Shown piece after piece: positions 1-8,064 of a DNA stretch of 48,147 bases. The stretch spans positions 1 through 48,147 of the forward strand of contig JAQYWF010000002.1 of the NCBI GenBank assembly GCA_030145105.1, read 5' to 3'. Origin of the DNA: Desulfosarcina sp. Its GTDB lineage: Bacteria > Desulfobacterota > Desulfobacteria > Desulfobacterales > Desulfosarcinaceae. Position numbers and translations under genes: made by a program. Each line of letters opens with the position of its first letter. Within the stretch, counting starts at the first letter, position 1. Below the pieces are notes generated by a model, which saw nothing but the letters and a program-made list of their open reading frames with translations, was not told where the DNA came from and did no database searches.

Positions 1-137
1 AGGCACTCCGCACGCCTTCGCTCATAAAATGTGGGTGCGGAAATCTGGCCGAGGAGTACGATGTTACTGATTATAATTTCACGAATATTGCGAATCTGGT
101 CGACAAACCTCGGCAACACACTTAGATAATCGTCCAT
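1..137 (-). CDS. Partial CDS, N-terminus of a possible M20/M28-type metallopeptidase
   Basis: The first 45 codons of a minus-strand gene run off the left edge of the window. An ATG at 137-135 follows a GAGGGG Shine-Dalgarno (complement of 141-146) and starts 18 bases after the stop of the HAD gene, so it is probably the next gene of that operon. The translation begins MDDYLSVLPRFV and continues with IVLLGQISAPTFYERRRAE. That stretch resembles the N-terminal helix of M20/M28-family zinc peptidases, whose members often read IGQIPAPTF followed by E and R. No catalytic residue is inside the window, so the family assignment is tentative; the reading frame and its start are better supported. Confidence 0.5.
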   Translation of the reverse strand, partial: MDDYLSVLPRFVDQIRNIREIIISNIVLLGQISAPTFYERRRAEC

Positions 138-155
138 AATCCCCTCACGGTTAAT

Positions 156-1010
156 TTAAGAATTACCGGCCCCAGCGATCAACTGACGCAGATCGGTGAC
201 AATCAGATCCGGCGTGACATCCCGGCAGCGGTCATCTGATTCTCTTTGGCGAAATGATCGCCGGTCGGCGGCGAAAAGAGCGGTCTTGAATCCGACGGAC
301 GCGGCAGGCAGAATGTCGTTGCGCATGTCGTTGCCCACAACCAGGACAGACTCGGCAGGAATTCCCATGACGAAGAGGACCGCTTTTGCCCGATTGAACA
401 TATGGGCCGATGGTTTGGCATGTCCCTCCCGCCAGGAGAAAAAGAGCAACCGTTGATCGATCCCGCCCATCTCGAGTGTTTTCCCGAGAAACCGCTCAAG
501 CAAAAAAACGGTGTAAAACTGAGCGTTGGAGATGATCCCCAGCGGCATTTTTCGGGTTTTACATGCCGATAGCAAATCCTCAAGACCGGGCATAGGATAG
601 ACCGGATTTACAATCAGTTCGTACGCCAGCGCGAAATTTTTCACCGCAGAGATGTCATCCATACCAAGGACCTGCTGCCATAGCTGAACGACATCCACCT
701 CAGGGTGATCGATCCCCAGTTGGCGGGATGTGGAATGGCTTTGCAAGATGGCCAGATTCAGCGCTTCGGCGAGACGGTCCGGCGTCCGGTGAATACCGTA
801 TCGATGCAACAAATCCTGCAGCTCGTCCACGCTTTCCCTTGGCTCTTGGTTGAATCCGATGTCCCCTGCCCCGCTGATCAGCAGCGTGCCGTATACGTCG
901 AAGAGCATGGCCGAAAAGGGCTGCATTTTCGATAGATCCGGGGCAACTCCCGTGGGGATCGGTGCCAACGGGCGGATATGCCGCGCACATATGGCCTCCT
1001 TATCTGTCAT
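156..1010 (-). CDS. HAD superfamily hydrolase (subfamily IA)
   Basis: A 284-residue haloacid-dehalogenase-fold hydrolase, probably a phosphatase. Motif I is FDVYGTL, with the nucleophile Asp present and the second Asp replaced by Tyr, as in 2-haloacid-dehalogenase-like members. Motif II is the SNA at IISNAQF, the motif III Lys is in HAKPS, and motif IV is VVGNDMRNDI. I place the start at ATG 1010, which overlaps the end of the upstream glycosyltransferase by 11 bases. A longer reading would run far into that gene. A strong AAGGAGG lies just inside the coding region and points to an out-of-frame ATG, so the true start deserves care. The operon with a glycosyltransferase suggests removal of phosphate from a phosphorylated glycoside or sugar; the substrate cannot be read from sequence. 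Confidence 0.85.
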   Translation of the reverse strand: MTDKEAICARHIRPLAPIPTGVAPDLSKMQPFSAMLFDVYGTLLISGAGDIGFNQEPRESVDELQDLLHRYGIHRTPDRLAEALNLAILQSHSTSRQLGIDHPEVDVVQLWQQVLGMDDISAVKNFALAYELIVNPVYPMPGLEDLLSACKTRKMPLGIISNAQFYTVFLLERFLGKTLEMGGIDQRLLFFSWREGHAKPSAHMFNRAKAVLFVMGIPAESVLVVGNDMRNDILPAASVGFKTALFAADRRSFRQRESDDRCRDVTPDLIVTDLRQLIAGAGNS

Positions 1011-2406
1011 ATGGGCCCCATCGTAGCAGTGAGAATCGGTCAAGATCGAAAAAGTCCTCACGCAAGGTTCGCTTGTCAATGTGATGGCGAACCGGATGAT
1101 GGACGATTCGATCATAAATGATCAGGAGACGGTTCATGTATTGAGCGGTGCCATAATGCCGCAGAACAACCCGTCGATTGATTTCAATGATCGCCGACTG
1201 GTCCACAATCTCTCCGGCATGGTTCAGCCAAGGATTCAGCGTTACCAATTCCGCCTTGGTTGATGCGTCGGTGATCAGGCGTGTGAGGACCTGACGTTGA
1301 AATTTCTCGCTTAATATGCCGAAATCAATCATCTCATCGCGGGTCAAACGGGCAAAGGCGCGGTTTACCTGATCGGCGGCGACAATGTGACCGTATCGAT
1401 CAGCAGCGCTGAAGACCGAATGATGCCAGTCCCGGGAAAAGGCCTGGGCATCGATCCAGGTCAGAGGAACATTGATGCGGTCATATAAAAAATTAAGCTT
1501 AATCCCGTTTTTCTCGAAATCCCCGCAGATATCTGCAATCCGTCTTCCCCACAGCAGTTTACCGGCCGTCCAGGGTTCGAGAAAAGCGAGCCCGAACCCT
1601 TCGGAAATGCTAGTGGTGACCATCGATTCCGAGGATCCTACAAGTAGGCGAAAATCGGTATTGTTACCGACCTCGAAATCGACATGCAGGTCATTTTTCC
1701 TCACCCAATCGATCCAGTCCCGGTAGCTGGCTATATCTGCTGGGCTATTGGGCGGTTGGGTGACGGCCAGTCGCTGTCCATTGTTGAAAAACATGGACAA
1801 CAGGATGGCCTCGCCCAGGTTCTTGCGCCGAATGGCACGGACCGGATATAGAATCTGCGACTTCGGGCATCGGCCTCCACTGCCGGCAAGGCCTTGGACG
1901 GCATTGGGGAGGTGGTGAAGAGCGGTGCCATCCAGCCCGGCTCCCAGAAGAATGTTGGCGTCCCTGGCATTGATAACACCGTAATGGCAATCCGCTGGAT
2001 AATCTTCCTTGAAATAGAGATCGGGCCGCCCGTCTTCGGCGAAATCGTGGATTTGCAAAAAAAGGTTGACCCCGGCCTGTTGCAGCCTTTTAATGATTTG
2101 GAGAAATTGCCGGTTCTTGGCCAAGGTCGGGTTATGCACATGCAGCACATCGCATCCGCCCGGCCACTTTTCATTCAGCGCCTCGAGCACCCGCTCGACA
2201 ACCACGTCGGCTGCCGGTGGTGAAACACCTGGCTGGTCGTAACCCAATCCGGGAATTTCCACCACCTGACAAGGCAATTCGGCGGCCGCCCGATCTCCCG
2301 TCAGGACGAGGGTTTCATAAGTGCCATGGATGGCCTCGACCTGCCGCTTGAGGACAGTGGTGACGCCCCCCGTTTTCAGATGGTAGTGAACAAAGGCGAT
2401 CTTCAT
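1000..2406 (-). CDS. GT-B glycosyltransferase (GT4-like)
   Basis: A 468-residue retaining-type glycosyltransferase with the GT-B fold. The N-terminus (MKIAFVHYH, then a Gly-Gly turn) is the usual acceptor-domain start, and DVLHVHNPTLAKN and LQIHDFAEDG are typical internal segments. The donor-binding E-x7-E motif is visible in SEGFGLAFLE. It is more distant from the two plus-strand glycosyltransferases of this cluster than they are from each other. The ATG at 2406 follows GGAGG with good spacing. It is co-transcribed with the HAD gene, which it overlaps, a pairing that could build and then dephosphorylate a glycoside. A sigma-70-like promoter on this strand is visible at 2472-2500. Confidence 0.85.
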   Translation of the reverse strand: MKIAFVHYHLKTGGVTTVLKRQVEAIHGTYETLVLTGDRAAAELPCQVVEIPGLGYDQPGVSPPAADVVVERVLEALNEKWPGGCDVLHVHNPTLAKNRQFLQIIKRLQQAGVNLFLQIHDFAEDGRPDLYFKEDYPADCHYGVINARDANILLGAGLDGTALHHLPNAVQGLAGSGGRCPKSQILYPVRAIRRKNLGEAILLSMFFNNGQRLAVTQPPNSPADIASYRDWIDWVRKNDLHVDFEVGNNTDFRLLVGSSESMVTTSISEGFGLAFLEPWTAGKLLWGRRIADICGDFEKNGIKLNFLYDRINVPLTWIDAQAFSRDWHHSVFSAADRYGHIVAADQVNRAFARLTRDEMIDFGILSEKFQRQVLTRLITDASTKAELVTLNPWLNHAGEIVDQSAIIEINRRVVLRHYGTAQYMNRLLIIYDRIVHHPVRHHIDKRTLREDFFDLDRFSLLRWGPYDR

Positions 2407-2442
2407 GGAACCTCCACAACGGAACCATCGATCATCGACCGC

Positions 2443-2470
2443 TTGTCGGAATAATCTTGGCGTGTATTAT
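2443..2470 (+). promoter_or_regulatory. Putative sigma-70 promoter for the plus-strand glycosyltransferase
   Basis: TTGTCG at 2443-2448 and TATTAT at 2465-2470 are separated by 16 bases, four and five matches to the -35 and -10 consensus. It lies 60 bases upstream of the ATG at 2531. A GGCGG/CCGCC hairpin (2488-2505) would fall in the leader. Prediction from sequence only. Confidence 0.4.
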
Positions 2471-2471
2471 C

Positions 2472-2500
2472 ATTGTTGAGTAACAAGGGCGGATTGTCAA
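2472..2500 (-). promoter_or_regulatory. Putative sigma-70 promoter for the minus-strand GT-HAD operon
   Basis: Read on the minus strand, a perfect TTGACA -35 (complement of 2495-2500) is followed after 17 bases by AACAAT (complement of 2472-2477). The spacing is ideal and the -10 matches four of six positions. It lies back to back with the plus-strand promoter, so the two divergent units probably share a control region. Confidence 0.45.
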
Positions 2501-2530
2501 CCGCCTATGGTCGTGTCTGAAGGAGGCACA

Positions 2531-3772
2531 ATGGATAAAAATATCGGTTTTGTGTCCACCCGCTTCGCAGGAACCGACGGGGTATCACTGGAAGCGGCCA
2601 AATGGTCGGAAATTTTTGAACGAAGCGGACACCGCTGTTTCTGGTTCGCCGGTGAAATTGACCGTGACCCGGAGCGGAGCCATTTGGTTCCTGAGGCTTT
2701 TTTCAAGCATGAAACAAATAAAGCCATAGACGCGGAAGTCTTCGGCAGGAAACGGCGAAGCCGTGAAACGACCCAGGCCATCCATGATCTCAGGGCGCGG
2801 TTGAAAAAGGGACTTTACGAATTTATCGATCGGTTCCGGATCGACATGCTGGTGGCGCAAAACCTGCTGACGATTCCCATGCACCTGCCGTTGGGTCTGG
2901 CCATGACCGAAGTCATCGCAGAGACGCTGATTCCCACGGTGGCGCACCACCACGACTTTTACTGGGAGCGATCCCGCTTTTCGGTCAATGCCGTGGGCGA
3001 TTACCTTCGCATGGCTTTTCCGCCCAGCCTGCCGAATATCCAGCATGTGGTCATCAACTCTGCGGCCCAGGAGGAATTGGCCCTGCGAACCGGCATCTCG
3101 TCGGTGATCATTCCCAATGTTTTGGATTTTGAAAACCCGCCGCAGCCTGACGAAAAGGATACCCATGCATTCAGGCGGAGGATCGGCTTGAATCCCGAGG
3201 ACTTCCTGATCCTCCAACCGACGCGAATCGTACAACGTAAAGGGATCGAACACGCCATCGACCTTGTTCACGAACTTGGGAATCAGCACTTCAAGCTCCT
3301 GATCTCCCACGAGGCCGGAGACGAAGGTGTCGAGTACGCCGAATGGCTCGCGGATCATGCCCGGAAACGGGGGGTGGACCTTCGTTTGATCGGCACCAGC
3401 GTTCCGGGTGCTCCTGACCGGCCTTCACTCTGGGATCTTTACGCGCATGCCGATTTCATCACCTACCCCAGCCTTTACGAAGGGTTCGGCAACGCCTTTT
3501 TAGAGGCGGTTTATTTCAAAAAGCCTATTCTGATCAATCGCTATGCCATCTTCGTGCGGGATATCGAACCTAAAAGCTTCGACCTGATCGTCATGGACGG
3601 TTATCTGACCAAAAAAAATGTCCAGAAAGTCCGTGAAGTGCTAGAAAACCAGGACCTGCGGGAACGGATGACGGTGCATAACTACGCCGTGGCCGCGCGC
3701 CATTACTCCTACGCCATGCTTAGGCGGCAGTTGGACAATATGATGGCCAACTGCTTTGGCGTCAATGGATAG
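2531..3772 (+). CDS. GT-B glycosyltransferase, paralogue A
   Basis: A 413-residue GT-B glycosyltransferase. The start ATG 2531 has AAGGAGG immediately upstream (2520-2526); a reading from 2507 would include this Shine-Dalgarno. The N-terminus NIGFVSTRFAGTDGVSLE is shared with the paralogue at 5622. Further shared blocks are HHHDF.WER, LQPTR.V.RKGIE (donor-domain start), ISH.AGDEG and the E-x7-E motif in YEGFGNAFLEA. The 3' end overlaps the convergent phosphorylase gene by 11 bases. The context (a second paralogue, a third glycosyltransferase, a HAD phosphatase and a sugar phosphorylase) suggests metabolism of a soluble glycoside rather than lipopolysaccharide. Donor and acceptor are not determinable here. 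Confidence 0.85.
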   Translation: MDKNIGFVSTRFAGTDGVSLEAAKWSEIFERSGHRCFWFAGEIDRDPERSHLVPEAFFKHETNKAIDAEVFGRKRRSRETTQAIHDLRARLKKGLYEFIDRFRIDMLVAQNLLTIPMHLPLGLAMTEVIAETLIPTVAHHHDFYWERSRFSVNAVGDYLRMAFPPSLPNIQHVVINSAAQEELALRTGISSVIIPNVLDFENPPQPDEKDTHAFRRRIGLNPEDFLILQPTRIVQRKGIEHAIDLVHELGNQHFKLLISHEAGDEGVEYAEWLADHARKRGVDLRLIGTSVPGAPDRPSLWDLYAHADFITYPSLYEGFGNAFLEAVYFKKPILINRYAIFVRDIEPKSFDLIVMDGYLTKKNVQKVREVLENQDLRERMTVHNYAVAARHYSYAMLRRQLDNMMANCFGVNG

Positions 3773-5528
3773 ACGGTTGTTGGTTCAACCACATGGTTTG
3801 GTATGCCTTGAGTGAAATCGACCCATCCTCGAACCGCTCCCCACCAAGGAGATCAATCAGGGGGTCAGACGCGTTTTTGATCGGGAGATTCAATGTCAGG
3901 GCGGCGGCGCAAAAGTTGGTCACGGCAAAGAGTGTCTGCTGCGGACCAAAACGTTTTACCGCGAATACCCGATCATCCAGAGCCAGGACCTGCATGGTGG
4001 CGGCGGGATGGAAGGCCGGCTGGCCGGCGCGGATGCGGATCATCGCCAGATAGGGATAGAATACACGTGCCCGAACGCTTTTGGGATCGGCCAGTTCTGC
4101 CCAGACCGCATCAACCGACAATCTCGCCCGGTTGATCGTCCGGGCTCGCCCCGTCAAGCGGACCCCCTCCGTCCAATTCTGCGATCCCAAAATGCTGTGG
4201 ATGTATACGGCCGGGACCCCGGCAAATGCCAGGGCAACCCCCTGGGAGGCCAGGAACCGGGGAATATGCAGCGGATCATCGGGTGACGCCGGATCTTTCA
4301 GCGCGTCAAGATAGGTGATATTCAACTCATAGGGACTCGTGGACCCGTCTGGATTGCACCTTTCGGAAACCTGTCCGCCGTTCAGGCGGACACGATTGGC
4401 CAGCCATGCAATCTGCGATGAAGGCAATATCCCTTCCAGGGGGCGTACCCCGATACCGTCATGGGAAGCGGTGAAATTGAAAAAAGCCGTTCGTTCCGAT
4501 GGCGTCGCCAGGCTCCGCGCCCAATCGGAAAAAGTTCGGGCGTTGCCGGTGGCCAGCGAATAAAGCAGCAGCGGCGGCAAGGAAAAATTGTAGACCATCT
4601 GGGCCTCGTCGGCACCGTTGCCGAAATAGCTGATATTTTCAGCATGGGGCACATTGGTTTCAGTGACGATCGTCACCCCGGGTGCCGTCAGATCCAGGAT
4701 CCTGCGAAACAACCGGACCATATCGTGGGTCTGCGGCAGATGGATGCAGGGTGTGCCAATCTGTTTCCACAGGTAGGCGATGGCGTCAAGTCGGATGATG
4801 CGAGCGCCTTTGGCAACGTAGTAAAGCAGTGTTCGCACCATGTTCTCCAGCACGTCCAGGCTCTGGTAATTGAGGTCGATCTGATCGGCGCTGAAGGTCG
4901 TCCACAAATGAACCCGCCGACCGGATCGTTTCTCCCAGGCAGTCAACAGGGGCAGGGTCCGGGGTCGGATCACGCCAGACAGGTCTATTGTCGGATCGAC
5001 CTCGATGGCCAATTGTCTGAAGCCTTTCTCATCCGCCAGATAGGACTGAAACCACTGGCTTTTGGCCGACACGTGATTGGCCACGAGATCGACCATCAGC
5101 TTGAAATCGCCGCCAATGGCTCGAATATCTGTCCAACTGCCCAGGTCGGCGCTCACCGCTTGAAAATCCGTGACCGAAAACCCATCGTCACTGGAATAGG
5201 GGAAAAAGGGCAGGATATGAATACCTGAAAACACCCCCTTGAAATGATCGCTGCAAAAGCGATGCAGGGTCTGCAGCGGCAGTTCATTTATACCTAAAAG
5301 CGAGTCGCCGTAGGTAATGAGAATAATATCGGCCTGGGTGAAAAGGCCAATTCCCCCGGCCAGCGGCTCGGGTGAAACGGCTTCCAGGACCGCCGCAAGG
5401 CGTGCAAAAGCGGCAGGGCCTTTTTGCGGGCCATATATCCGGTTTAGAATCGCTTTTATCTCGTTTTTGCTGTTGACCAAAACAGGTTGTTTGCCCCGTT
5501 GTCGTTTTAAGCCGTTGACATCTACCAT
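3762..5528 (-). CDS. GH13_18-type sugar phosphorylase (sucrose/glucosylglycerate phosphorylase family)
   Basis: A 588-residue alpha-amylase-superfamily protein of the phosphorylase subfamily, which cleaves an alpha-glucoside with phosphate to give glucose 1-phosphate. Family signatures are visible in order: ITYGDSLLG near the N-terminus, IHILPFFPYSSDDGFSV, LMVDLVANHVS, the nucleophile Asp in IIRLDAIAYLWKQIG, the acid/base Glu in VTETNVPHAENI, and the transition-state Asp in TASHDGIGVRP. Length and motifs fit sucrose, sucrose-6'-phosphate, glucosylglycerate or glucosylglycerol phosphorylases; motifs alone do not separate them. It lies between two glycosyltransferase paralogues, convergent with the first (11-base overlap) and divergent from the second. 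I infer recycling of a glucoside made by the neighbours. Confidence 0.9.
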   Translation of the reverse strand: MVDVNGLKRQRGKQPVLVNSKNEIKAILNRIYGPQKGPAAFARLAAVLEAVSPEPLAGGIGLFTQADIILITYGDSLLGINELPLQTLHRFCSDHFKGVFSGIHILPFFPYSSDDGFSVTDFQAVSADLGSWTDIRAIGGDFKLMVDLVANHVSAKSQWFQSYLADEKGFRQLAIEVDPTIDLSGVIRPRTLPLLTAWEKRSGRRVHLWTTFSADQIDLNYQSLDVLENMVRTLLYYVAKGARIIRLDAIAYLWKQIGTPCIHLPQTHDMVRLFRRILDLTAPGVTIVTETNVPHAENISYFGNGADEAQMVYNFSLPPLLLYSLATGNARTFSDWARSLATPSERTAFFNFTASHDGIGVRPLEGILPSSQIAWLANRVRLNGGQVSERCNPDGSTSPYELNITYLDALKDPASPDDPLHIPRFLASQGVALAFAGVPAVYIHSILGSQNWTEGVRLTGRARTINRARLSVDAVWAELADPKSVRARVFYPYLAMIRIRAGQPAFHPAATMQVLALDDRVFAVKRFGPQQTLFAVTNFCAAALTLNLPIKNASDPLIDLLGGERFEDGSISLKAYQTMWLNQQPSIH

Positions 5529-5621
5529 TTATTGATGTTTTTTAAAGTAACTGCTGCGGGTTAGCGGGCGATTCTTCATAAAATGCAGCGCCCTCTCCAT
5601 TTCGTGCATACAGGTGCCGCT

Positions 5622-6887
5622 ATGTATATCCCCTTTGACAAGGTTCATAACATCGGCTTCATATCCACCCGATTCGCCGGAACCGACGGTGTCTCCCTGG
5701 AAACGGAGAAATGGGCCGGTGTGTTCGAAAAAGAGCGGTTCCATTGTTTCTATTTTGCCGGTGAGCTGGATCGCGATCCCGCTCAGGCCTTCCTGGCTCC
5801 CAAAGCCCACTTTATGGATCCGGAGATCCGGACCATTTTCAACACCGCATTTGGTTCTACGGCCAACCGGGTGAGGGATCGCAAACTGACTACGAAGATT
5901 CATGCAATCAAGGAGCTCCTTAAGGATCAGCTATACGATTTCATTGCAAAATTCAACATCGACCTGCTGATCCCCGAAAATGCACTGACCATTCCCCTCA
6001 ACATTCCCCTCGGTCTGGCCATTACCGAGTTAATAGCCGAAACGGGCTTGCCGACCATCGCTCATCATCACGATTTTTTCTGGGAGCGCCAACAGTTCAA
6101 AACCAATTCGGTCTGGGATTATCTCAACATGGCTTTTCCACCCCATCTGCCGCCCATCCGCCATGTGGTCATCAATTCATCGGCCGACAACCAACTCGGT
6201 CTCAGGACCGGTATTTCCGGGACCCTGATCCCCAATGTCATGGACTTCAAGAATCCACCGCCACCGCCGGATGACTATGCCAGCGACGTCCGTCAGGCAC
6301 TAGGCCTCAATCCTGATGAACGCTTAATTCTCCAACCCACCCGGGTGGTTAAACGAAAAGGCATCGAAAATGCCATCGAACTGGTTAGCCGGCTGGGCTT
6401 AAAAGCCCGTCTGGTGATCTCACATGCCTCTGGAGACGAGGGGCACGACTATGAAAAACGCATCATTGACTACTCCCGGGGCATGCAGGTCAATACCCTT
6501 TTCGTCTCGGACATCATCAACGACCGCCGCGGGACAACCGCGGACGGTCGTAAAATCTACACGCTAAACGACATCTATCATCATGCCGATTTTATCACCT
6601 ATCCCTCAACGATCGAGGGCTTCGGCAACGCTTTCTTAGAAGCCGTCTATTTTCGCAAACCGATCATGGTTAACTGCTACTCCATTTATACATTCGATAT
6701 CAAACCCAAAGGATTCACGGCCGTTGAAATAGACGGATATGTGACCGATGAGGCAGTTGCGCTTACCCGCTCGTTGCTCGAGGATGAAAAGCTTCGGAAA
6801 AAGATGGTCGAGACCAACTATGCGCTCGCCGAAAAATTCTATTCCTACGAAGTGCTTCACGATAAATTGATGAATCTGATGGTCTAG
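5622..6887 (+). CDS. GT-B glycosyltransferase, paralogue B
   Basis: A 421-residue GT-B glycosyltransferase clearly homologous over its whole length to the protein at 2531-3772: IGFISTRFAGTDGVSLE at the N-terminus, HHHDFFWER, VVINSSA, LQPTRVVKRKGIE, ISHASGDEG and the E-x7-E motif in IEGFGNAFLEA. I chose ATG 5622 because the conserved domain starts right after it and AGGTG lies at 5611-5615; an in-frame ATG at 5583 would add 13 unconserved residues. It is transcribed divergently from the phosphorylase. The two paralogues flanking one phosphorylase may act in sequence on the same acceptor or use different donors. Confidence 0.85.
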   Translation: MYIPFDKVHNIGFISTRFAGTDGVSLETEKWAGVFEKERFHCFYFAGELDRDPAQAFLAPKAHFMDPEIRTIFNTAFGSTANRVRDRKLTTKIHAIKELLKDQLYDFIAKFNIDLLIPENALTIPLNIPLGLAITELIAETGLPTIAHHHDFFWERQQFKTNSVWDYLNMAFPPHLPPIRHVVINSSADNQLGLRTGISGTLIPNVMDFKNPPPPPDDYASDVRQALGLNPDERLILQPTRVVKRKGIENAIELVSRLGLKARLVISHASGDEGHDYEKRIIDYSRGMQVNTLFVSDIINDRRGTTADGRKIYTLNDIYHHADFITYPSTIEGFGNAFLEAVYFRKPIMVNCYSIYTFDIKPKGFTAVEIDGYVTDEAVALTRSLLEDEKLRKKMVETNYALAEKFYSYEVLHDKLMNLMV

Positions 6888-6997
6888 GGTGATCGGTTTA
6901 ATTGGTTCAATCCGTTTGTTGGTTCAATTGGTTGGATTCGAGAATCGGTTTATGGATAAATCCTGTAAGTTAGATACTAACCTGTTGAGGTGGTGCC

Positions 6998-7459
6998 ATG
7001 GCGTTATATGTGGTTCAGCATGGAAAAAGCCTGCCGAAAGCCGAAGATCCTGAAAAGGGGTTGTCGGCCGACGGAAAGATGGAAACCGAACGAATCGCCG
7101 GTGTGGCCAAAGGCTACCAGGTGAAGGTTTCACGAATTGTTCACAGCGGTAAAAAAAGGGCCCGGGAAACCGCCGAGATCCTGGCCTCGCTGCTATCGCC
7201 TGCAGATAGCCTGGAGCCTCGCAACGGCATGAATCCATTGGATGACGTTCGCACCTTCGCGGACAGCCTTGAACTGGACAAGAACGTTATGCTGGTCGGC
7301 CACCTGCCCTTCCTGGAGCGCTTGACCGGTCTGATAGTGTGCGGCAACCCGGACCAGACCGTATTCAAACTGCAAAACAGCGGCATCCTTTGCCTAGATC
7401 GCCTTCCCGAAATAAAAAACCCGGTCATCCGCTGGGCCTTGATGCCATCCATCAGATAG
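6998..7459 (+). CDS. sixA: SixA-like histidine phosphatase
   Basis: A 153-residue protein of the histidine (branch 2H) phosphatase superfamily, closest in size and layout to the phosphohistidine phosphatase SixA. The N-terminal motif reads VVQHGKS: the catalytic His8 is present but the Arg of the usual RHG motif is Gln7. The second active-site His lies in LVGHLPF, and the conserved SG..R...TAEIL segment is present. ATG 6998 follows GAGG with seven bases spacing. It could dephosphorylate a phosphohistidine protein or, given the sugar cluster upstream, a small phosphorylated metabolite. The Arg-to-Gln change does occur in some SixA relatives to my knowledge, so I do not call it inactive. Confidence 0.8.
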   Translation: MALYVVQHGKSLPKAEDPEKGLSADGKMETERIAGVAKGYQVKVSRIVHSGKKRARETAEILASLLSPADSLEPRNGMNPLDDVRTFADSLELDKNVMLVGHLPFLERLTGLIVCGNPDQTVFKLQNSGILCLDRLPEIKNPVIRWALMPSIR

Positions 7460-7482
7460 TCTTTTAATTTGTATAATTTCAG

Positions 7483-8061
7483 TTATTTGCCTTTGTTTAG
7501 GGCTTCCCACATTTTTTCCGGTGTTTCGATGGTCAGTTTATCGGGCTGGATGACGATGGTCTGTGCCTGGGGAAGGTAACCGTCGAGGATCTTGTCTGCC
7601 TGTGAAGCAAGTGCGTCGATTTTCATACCGGAGAGGGTGCTGACGATTTTCAGGTCATCGTCAGCTTGCTGATACAGATAACTGAGTCGGTCGCAGGCCA
7701 CACGATAGTAGCCTATCTTTTGTGTGTATCGCCGGATGTATGCCTGAATTTCGGCCATCAGCATCAAATCGTATAAAAGCCTCGGGTTATTTAAGGCTTC
7801 CACTTCGGTGTTGAGTCCTTTCTCCCGCCATTCACGTCGTGCTTCGGTTTCGATCGCTTTCAGATATTCAGACAGTGCATCCCGGATCCCGTCCGCATCC
7901 GTCTTTCTCTGGACCATCTGACCCTTGAGCAAAGCGATGTCCGTCATGGTCTCACGCAACCGTTCCGCGTTGTTATCGGCCGCCACGGTCGAAGGCAATA
8001 CCAGCAACACCAGAACAATAAAAGACATAGGAGATGGACAGGTGATCATCGATGGCTTCAC
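7483..8061 (-). CDS. Exported coiled-coil protein of unknown function
   Basis: A 192-residue protein that I do not recognise. The N-terminus has a hydrophobic stretch (residues about 12-27, SFIVLVLLVLPSTVAA) followed by an AxA-like site, which looks like a signal peptide. The rest is mostly charged and predicted helical, with a likely coiled coil at residues 30-80 and a segment rich in Tyr and Arg at 105-135. It starts three bases after the stop of the upstream membrane protein, so the two are almost certainly co-translated. That protein has its own periplasmic coiled coil; an extracytoplasmic partnership is plausible but inferred. Confidence 0.7.
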   Translation of the reverse strand: MKPSMITCPSPMSFIVLVLLVLPSTVAADNNAERLRETMTDIALLKGQMVQRKTDADGIRDALSEYLKAIETEARREWREKGLNTEVEALNNPRLLYDLMLMAEIQAYIRRYTQKIGYYRVACDRLSYLYQQADDDLKIVSTLSGMKIDALASQADKILDGYLPQAQTIVIQPDKLTIETPEKMWEALNKGK

Positions 8062-8064
8062 GGT

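Noticed and set aside
2585-3358. 257-codon minus-strand frame within glycosyltransferase A
   Set aside because: The opposite strand encodes a clear GT-B enzyme; this frame has no family motif.
4461-5228. Long plus-strand open frame opposite the phosphorylase
   Set aside because: It is antisense to a complete GH13 enzyme, has no ribosome site and no recognisable domain.
6893-6932. Repeated GGTTCAATTGG words after glycosyltransferase B
   Set aside because: Only two short copies; too little to define a repeat element or a regulatory site.
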